Below, piece after piece: positions 60,451 to 64,000 of a stretch of DNA of 64,000 nt. Source of the DNA: Streptomyces uncialis (lineage in GTDB: Bacteria; Actinomycetota; Actinomycetes; Streptomycetales; Streptomycetaceae); the NCBI RefSeq assembly GCF_036250755.1, contig NZ_CP109583.1:8116001-8180000 (forward strand), read 5' to 3'. How positions within the stretch are numbered: position 1 is the stretch's first letter; each line of letters begins with the position of its first letter. The notes under the pieces were generated by a model. That model saw only the letters and a list, made by a program, of their open reading frames with translations. It ran no database searches and was not told where the DNA came from. Position numbers and translations under genes: made by a program.

Positions 60451-61689
60451 TCACTGCTCGCCCGGGGCCACCCCGGCGTCCCCGGCGGCCAGCCCCGGCT
60501 CCCCCGGCGGACGGCCGGGGGGCACCCGGTCCGGCCGGGTGTAGGTACGGCCCTTCCAGCCCGTGCCGAGCCCCCGGTGGTGCCGTACCGCCGACTCCAC
60601 CGTCATCAACAGGTACAGCAGGGCCGTGAACGGCAGCAGCGGCGCCGTCCACGCGCTCTCCCGGTAGTAGCGCAGCATCGGCAGATACGTCAGCGTCATC
60701 ACCAGCCACGCCAGCCCGCCCAGGACCACCGGTGCCGCACCCGGCACGGTGCCCGTGGCACCGAGCACGACCGCGGCCGGGGGCACCAGGTACACCAGCG
60801 CGAGCCCCAGCACCGTCGCCACGAGCACCGCCGGGCGGTACCGCAGCTGCGCGTAGGCGCTGCGCGACACCATCCGCCAGACATCCGCCAGCCGGGGGCA
60901 GGGCCGCACACTGTCCACCTGGTCCGCGAGCCCCAGCCAGATCCGCCCGCCCGCGGCCTTCACCGCACGCGCCAGCGACACATCGTCGATCAGCGCGCCC
61001 CGGATCACCTCCGGCACCCCCGCCCGCTCCGCCGTCTCCGACCGCAGCAGCACACAGCCACCCGCCGCCGCGGCCGACCGCCCGCCCGGACGGTCCACCC
61101 GGCGGAACGGGTAGAGCTGCGCGAAGAAGTACACGAACGCCGGGACGAGCAGCCGCTCCCAGCCGCTCACCATCCGCAGCCGCGCCATCAGCGAGACCAG
61201 GTCGTAGCCGCCGGACTCCGCCGCCGTCACCAGCCGCTGGACGCTCGAAGGCCCGTGCGCGATGTCCGCGTCGGTGAACAGCAGATACCGGGGCGCGCCC
61301 TCCCGGGCCTGCGCCATCCCGTGCCGCAGCGCCCACAGCTTGCCCGTCCAGCCCTCCGGCGGCTCACCCGGCGACGTCACCGTGAGCGGGGCGCCCCCGT
61401 ACCGCCCGGCCAGCGCGCGGGCCAGCTCGCCCGTACCGTCCGAGCTGCCGTCGTCCACCAGGAAGACCTCCAGCCGCCCCGGATAGTCCTGGGTCAGCAG
61501 CGACGGCAGGGTCCGCGGCAGTATCGCCGCCTCGTCACGGGCCGGGACGACCACGGCGACCGACGGCCACACCCGTGGCGCCCGCCCCAGCGGCAGCCGG
61601 ACATCGGTCCGCCAGAAGAAGCCCTGGCCCAGCAGCAGCCACAGCCAGGCGGCGAGAGAAACAGCGGTCACCCACACCCACACGCTCAC
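60451..61689 (-). CDS. HpnB-like membrane glycosyltransferase (GT2)
   Basis: A 412-residue family-2 glycosyltransferase. An N-terminal membrane helix (VTAVSLAAWLWLLLGQGFFW) is followed by VAVVVPARDEAAILPRTLPS, LEVFLVDDGSSDGTGELARA, YLLFTDADIAHGPSSVQRLV (DxD motif) and the acceptor block RGALIDDVSLARAVKAAGG. Three C-terminal membrane helices follow (LGLALVYLVPPAAVVLGA, LGGLAWLVMTLTYLPML, FTALLYLLMTVESAVRH). This layout is that of hopanoid-associated HpnB. The rest of a hopanoid cluster is not in the window. The GTG at 61689 is the start. It is divergent from the racemase-like gene with 59 bases between. Confidence 0.88.
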   Translation of the reverse strand: MSVWVWVTAVSLAAWLWLLLGQGFFWRTDVRLPLGRAPRVWPSVAVVVPARDEAAILPRTLPSLLTQDYPGRLEVFLVDDGSSDGTGELARALAGRYGGAPLTVTSPGEPPEGWTGKLWALRHGMAQAREGAPRYLLFTDADIAHGPSSVQRLVTAAESGGYDLVSLMARLRMVSGWERLLVPAFVYFFAQLYPFRRVDRPGGRSAAAAGGCVLLRSETAERAGVPEVIRGALIDDVSLARAVKAAGGRIWLGLADQVDSVRPCPRLADVWRMVSRSAYAQLRYRPAVLVATVLGLALVYLVPPAAVVLGATGTVPGAAPVVLGGLAWLVMTLTYLPMLRYYRESAWTAPLLPFTALLYLLMTVESAVRHHRGLGTGWKGRTYTRPDRVPPGRPPGEPGLAAGDAGVAPGEQ

Positions 61690-61748
61690 CCGCCGCAGTC
61701 TGCCCCACGACCCCGGGCCGGGCGATGCCCATCGTCTATGGTGACCGG

Positions 61749-62564
61749 GTGAAGATCGCGCTCATGGACTCCGGTATCGGACTGCTCGCCGCCGCCGCCG
61801 CGGTGCGCCGGCTGCGCCCCGACGCCGACCTCGTCCTCTCCTCGGACCCCGACGGCATGCCCTGGGGTCCCCGTACCCCCGAGGGTGTCGCCGAGCGCGC
61901 GCTGATCGTCGCCGAGGCCGCCGCGGAGACCGGCGCGGACGCCCTGATCGTCGCCTGCAACACCGCGTCCGTGCACGCGCTGCCCGCCCTGCGCGCCCGC
62001 CTCGAACCGGCGCTCCCGGTCATCGGCACCGTCCCCGCGATCAAGCCCGCCGCCGCCGGTGGCGCGGCCTTCGCGATCTGGGCGACCCCCGCCACCACCG
62101 GCAGCCCCTACCAGCGCGGGCTGCTCACCGAGTTCGCCGCCGGGGCCGCCGCCACCGAGGTCCCGTGCCCCGGACTCGCGGACGCCATCGAGCAGGCCGA
62201 CGAGGACGCGATCGACCGCGCCGTCGCCGCCGCGGCGGCCCGCACCCCGAACGGCGTAACCGCCGTCGTCCTCGGCTGCACCCACTACGAACTGGTCGCC
62301 GAACGCGTCCGCGCCGCCGTCCGCGCACCCCTCGCCCAGCTGCCCGCCGCGCCGTCCCAGCCGGTGCCCCCGCTGATCCTGCACGGCTCCGCCGGGGCCG
62401 TCGCGGCCCAGGCGCTGCGCCGGATCGGGGTGAGCCCCGACCCGCAGGCGCCCCCTGTCGGATCGGTCACAGTCCTGCACAGCGGACGCCCGGCGAGCCT
62501 GTCGACACGCGCCCTCGCGTATGTCGAGGGACGGCTGCTGGCCGCCGTGGGCCAGCCCCGATAG
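61749..62564 (+). CDS. Aspartate/glutamate racemase family protein
   Basis: A 271-residue protein of the Asp/Glu racemase superfamily. Catalytic Cys pair: IVACNTASVHALPALRARL and VVLGCTHYELVAERVRA. The N-terminal IALMDSGIGLLAAAAAVRRL has the usual Asp-Ser, and SSDPDGMPWGPRTPEGVAER resembles the MurI PYG loop. It differs from housekeeping MurI, so the substrate is uncertain. The GTG at 61749 has no ribosome site but follows TATGGT (61737-61742) by six bases, so the mRNA may be leaderless. ATG 61728 is an in-frame alternative that would overlap the -10 box. Confidence 0.83.
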   Translation: MKIALMDSGIGLLAAAAAVRRLRPDADLVLSSDPDGMPWGPRTPEGVAERALIVAEAAAETGADALIVACNTASVHALPALRARLEPALPVIGTVPAIKPAAAGGAAFAIWATPATTGSPYQRGLLTEFAAGAAATEVPCPGLADAIEQADEDAIDRAVAAAAARTPNGVTAVVLGCTHYELVAERVRAAVRAPLAQLPAAPSQPVPPLILHGSAGAVAAQALRRIGVSPDPQAPPVGSVTVLHSGRPASLSTRALAYVEGRLLAAVGQPR

Positions 62565-62637
62565 CCTCCGGGCGCGCCCCGCCGTCACCCTCCGTGCTCC
62601 CCTGCCCCCGGTGCTGTTCGTCGGTACGCTCGACAGC

Positions 62638-63207
62638 ATGAGGGACCACGCGCACGGCGATCGGGGCCCCACCGAGGGCCCCGACGAGATCTGGACCGGA
62701 CGAGCGAGCAACCGCGTGCAGTGGCTGCTCGCCCTGGCGGGCGCCGCCTGTATCGCGCTCGGCGTCGAACTTGCTGTCGTCTCCGAGTGGGACAGCGGCG
62801 TCCTCGCCCTGGTGATGTCGGTCGTCGGCTGCATCGCGGCTGGGCTGCTCGTCCTGTTCGGCACCGTGGCGTTCGTCCATGTGGCCGTGCGCGTCGACGC
62901 CGACTCCCTGGAGGTCCGCTGCGGCCATATGGGACTGCCCCGGCGCCGTATCCCGCTGGCGCAGATCGTGGGTGTCGACTTCGCCCCCGCGGTCACCCCC
63001 CGGCAGTGGGGCGGCTGGGGCTACCGCTGGCGGCCCGAGATCGGTACGGCCGTGATCGTGCGCCGCGGCGAGGCCGTCGTGCTCAGCCTCGGCGACGGCC
63101 GCAAGTTCACCGTGACCGTGGACGACGCCGAGGCGGCCGTCCGGATCATCCGCGCCCGGCTCGGCCCGCCCTCCACCCCGGTCGCCCCCACAGCGGTCCG
63201 ACCCTGA
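62638..63207 (+). CDS. PH-domain-like membrane protein
   Basis: A 189-residue protein with two adjacent hydrophobic helices (VQWLLALAGAACIALGVELA and ALVMSVVGCIAAGLLVLFGT) followed by a bacterial PH-like domain (VAVRVDADSLEVRCGHMGLP, RRIPLAQIVGVDF, TAVIVRRGEAVVLSLGDGRK). Such proteins are common in actinomycetes, with unknown roles at the membrane. The ATG at 62638 lacks a clear ribosome site; TACGCT at 62625-62630 ends seven bases before it, so a leaderless start is possible. It follows the racemase-like gene by 73 bases on the same strand. Confidence 0.82.
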   Translation: MRDHAHGDRGPTEGPDEIWTGRASNRVQWLLALAGAACIALGVELAVVSEWDSGVLALVMSVVGCIAAGLLVLFGTVAFVHVAVRVDADSLEVRCGHMGLPRRRIPLAQIVGVDFAPAVTPRQWGGWGYRWRPEIGTAVIVRRGEAVVLSLGDGRKFTVTVDDAEAAVRIIRARLGPPSTPVAPTAVRP

Positions 63208-63289
63208 TCCACCGACCGGGGACGCCCCGCCAGGTAGGCCGCCGTCCGCCCCAGGGCGCGCGCCCCCGCATCCGTACGCGGCGTCCCGG

Positions 63290-64000
63290 TCAGTCCGGTG
63301 GCGCGGCGGCGGACGGCAGGGGCTCCGGGGACAGCGGCCGGGCCGTCGCGACCCCCGCGAGGAGCCCCGCGCCCACCGTCACCACCATGAAGCTCAGCGC
63401 GTCCCCGACCGCCGCCAGGGCCGCCAGCGCGGTGAGCGACGCTCCCGCCGTCAGCACCACACCGGTCGGCCGCGGTGAGAGCGCCAGGGCGTGCAGCACC
63501 CAGCAGAACACCGCCCCGAGCAGCGCCACCCCCACCAGCCCCTGCTCCGCGGCCTGCTGGAACAGCGCCGAATGCGGCCGTCCGTCCGGGACGACCGACT
63601 CCGCGACCGTCGGACTCAGCCCGCCGAAGAGGTTCGGACCGACCCCGGCCCACGGGTGGTCCCGTGTCATCTCCAGCGCGTCACGCCACAGCAGCACCCG
63701 GTACGGGGTGAGCTGGCCCTCCAGCGAACTCATCAGCCCGTCCGGGAGGACATCGGCCGCGACCGCCCAGGCCGCCGCCCCGACCCCCGCGACGGCGAGC
63801 CCGTAGCAGCTCAGCGCCGGGGCCCGCCGGGCCGTCCGGGCGGCGGCCGGGGAGATCAGCAGCACCCCGGCGCACAGGGTCAGCCCCGCGAGCGAGTCGA
63901 GGAGCAGGGCGCTCAGCGTCACCAGCACGGCGAGCGTCCACAGCGCGCGGCGGGCCCCGCGGTGCCGTGCCGCCCACGCCGCGCAGCAGGCCGCGCCGGT
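63290..64000 (-). CDS. O-antigen ligase/polymerase-like membrane protein, C-terminal part (5' end outside window)
   Basis: The frame stays open to the right edge; 236 residues are visible. Hydrophobic helices alternate with the loop LTPYRVLLWRDALEMTRDHP followed by WAGVGPNLFGGLSPTV and PDGRPHSALFQQAAEQGLVG. This is the Wzy_C/O-antigen ligase signature (R...W..A......P..G.G...F and H..........G). Further helices follow (LVGVALLGAVFCWVLHALAL, ALSFMVVTVGAGLLAGVATA). The family polymerises or transfers polysaccharide chains at the outer membrane face. The substrate cannot be told. Confidence 0.85.
   Translation of the reverse strand, partial: TGAACCAAWAARHRGARRALWTLAVLVTLSALLLDSLAGLTLCAGVLLISPAAARTARRAPALSCYGLAVAGVGAAAWAVAADVLPDGLMSSLEGQLTPYRVLLWRDALEMTRDHPWAGVGPNLFGGLSPTVAESVVPDGRPHSALFQQAAEQGLVGVALLGAVFCWVLHALALSPRPTGVVLTAGASLTALAALAAVGDALSFMVVTVGAGLLAGVATARPLSPEPLPSAAAPPD

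Noticed and set aside
60157..61752. 531-codon plus-strand frame opposite the HpnB-like gene
   Set aside because: Arg/Pro/His-rich shadow translation; the glycosyltransferase motifs are on the minus strand.

Overview
The window is chromosomal DNA of a high-GC actinomycete, almost certainly a Streptomyces or close relative. The evidence is very high GC with C/G-ending codons, frequent GTG/TTG starts, purine-rich Shine-Dalgarno sites, and typical streptomycete families: a WhiB-like protein, a 1060-residue BTAD/SARP regulator, an RsbW-type ATP-binding protein, ROK regulators, and DUF2630, DUF5134, DUF6421, DUF6643 and DUF6986 proteins. I see no tRNA, rRNA or CRISPR array. The layout is a patchwork of short operons rather than one large biosynthetic cluster.

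Left part (1-24 kb): an ArsR-type fragment; a divergent pair of a His/Met-rich DUF305 lipoprotein and a secreted LVIVD-repeat protein; a TetR regulator; envelope genes (PAP2 phosphatase, M56 peptidase, DUF5134 membrane protein); a WhiB-like regulator; a glycerophosphodiesterase. A tight operon of DUF6421, SDR and threonine-aldolase-like genes follows. Next come a transglutaminase-like gene that looks leaderless, a B3/B4 protein, an acyltransferase, a thioredoxin, and the electron-transfer flavoprotein genes etfB-etfA, whose codon use differs strikingly from everything around them. A DUF6986 aldolase-like gene, a LacI/ROK-kinase divergent pair with a palindromic operator, and a coupled SPFH plus NAD-kinase-like pair complete this part.

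Middle part (24-43 kb): a large SARP-type regulator faces two tandem imine-reductase-like genes across an intergenic region carrying CCGACAG direct repeats with SARP-like spacing. Then follow a lipoprotein, an unusual TmrB-like ATPase fused to a Nudix hydrolase, DUF2252, an M20 dipeptidase, a geranylgeranyl-reductase-family flavoprotein, an MFS exporter whose start looks leaderless and overlaps an operator-like repeat, and a small sugar-phosphate locus (DeoR regulator, SIS isomerase, class II aldolase). An IS110-family insertion sequence sits directly behind the aldolase. Its left non-coding end has hairpins and short segments that match both junctions, as expected for a bridge RNA. This is the most interesting feature I found.

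Right part (43-64 kb): a lone receiver-domain protein; a ROK regulator; a nest of inverted repeats; an IlvY-like LysR regulator divergent from a long plant-type ketol-acid reductoisomerase with a clear LysR operator; an RsbW-like ATPase; a Cds1-like PLP enzyme; a second DeoR regulator; a membrane protein that appears to be an alpha/beta hydrolase split by about 11 transmembrane helices, convergent with a beta-helix/AAA ATPase fusion; an Rv1733c-like protein; MOSC; DUF6643; an HpnB-like glycosyltransferase; a glutamate-racemase-like gene; a PH-domain membrane protein; and an O-antigen-ligase-like gene running off the end.

All calls rest on reading sequence and recalled family features. No database search was run.
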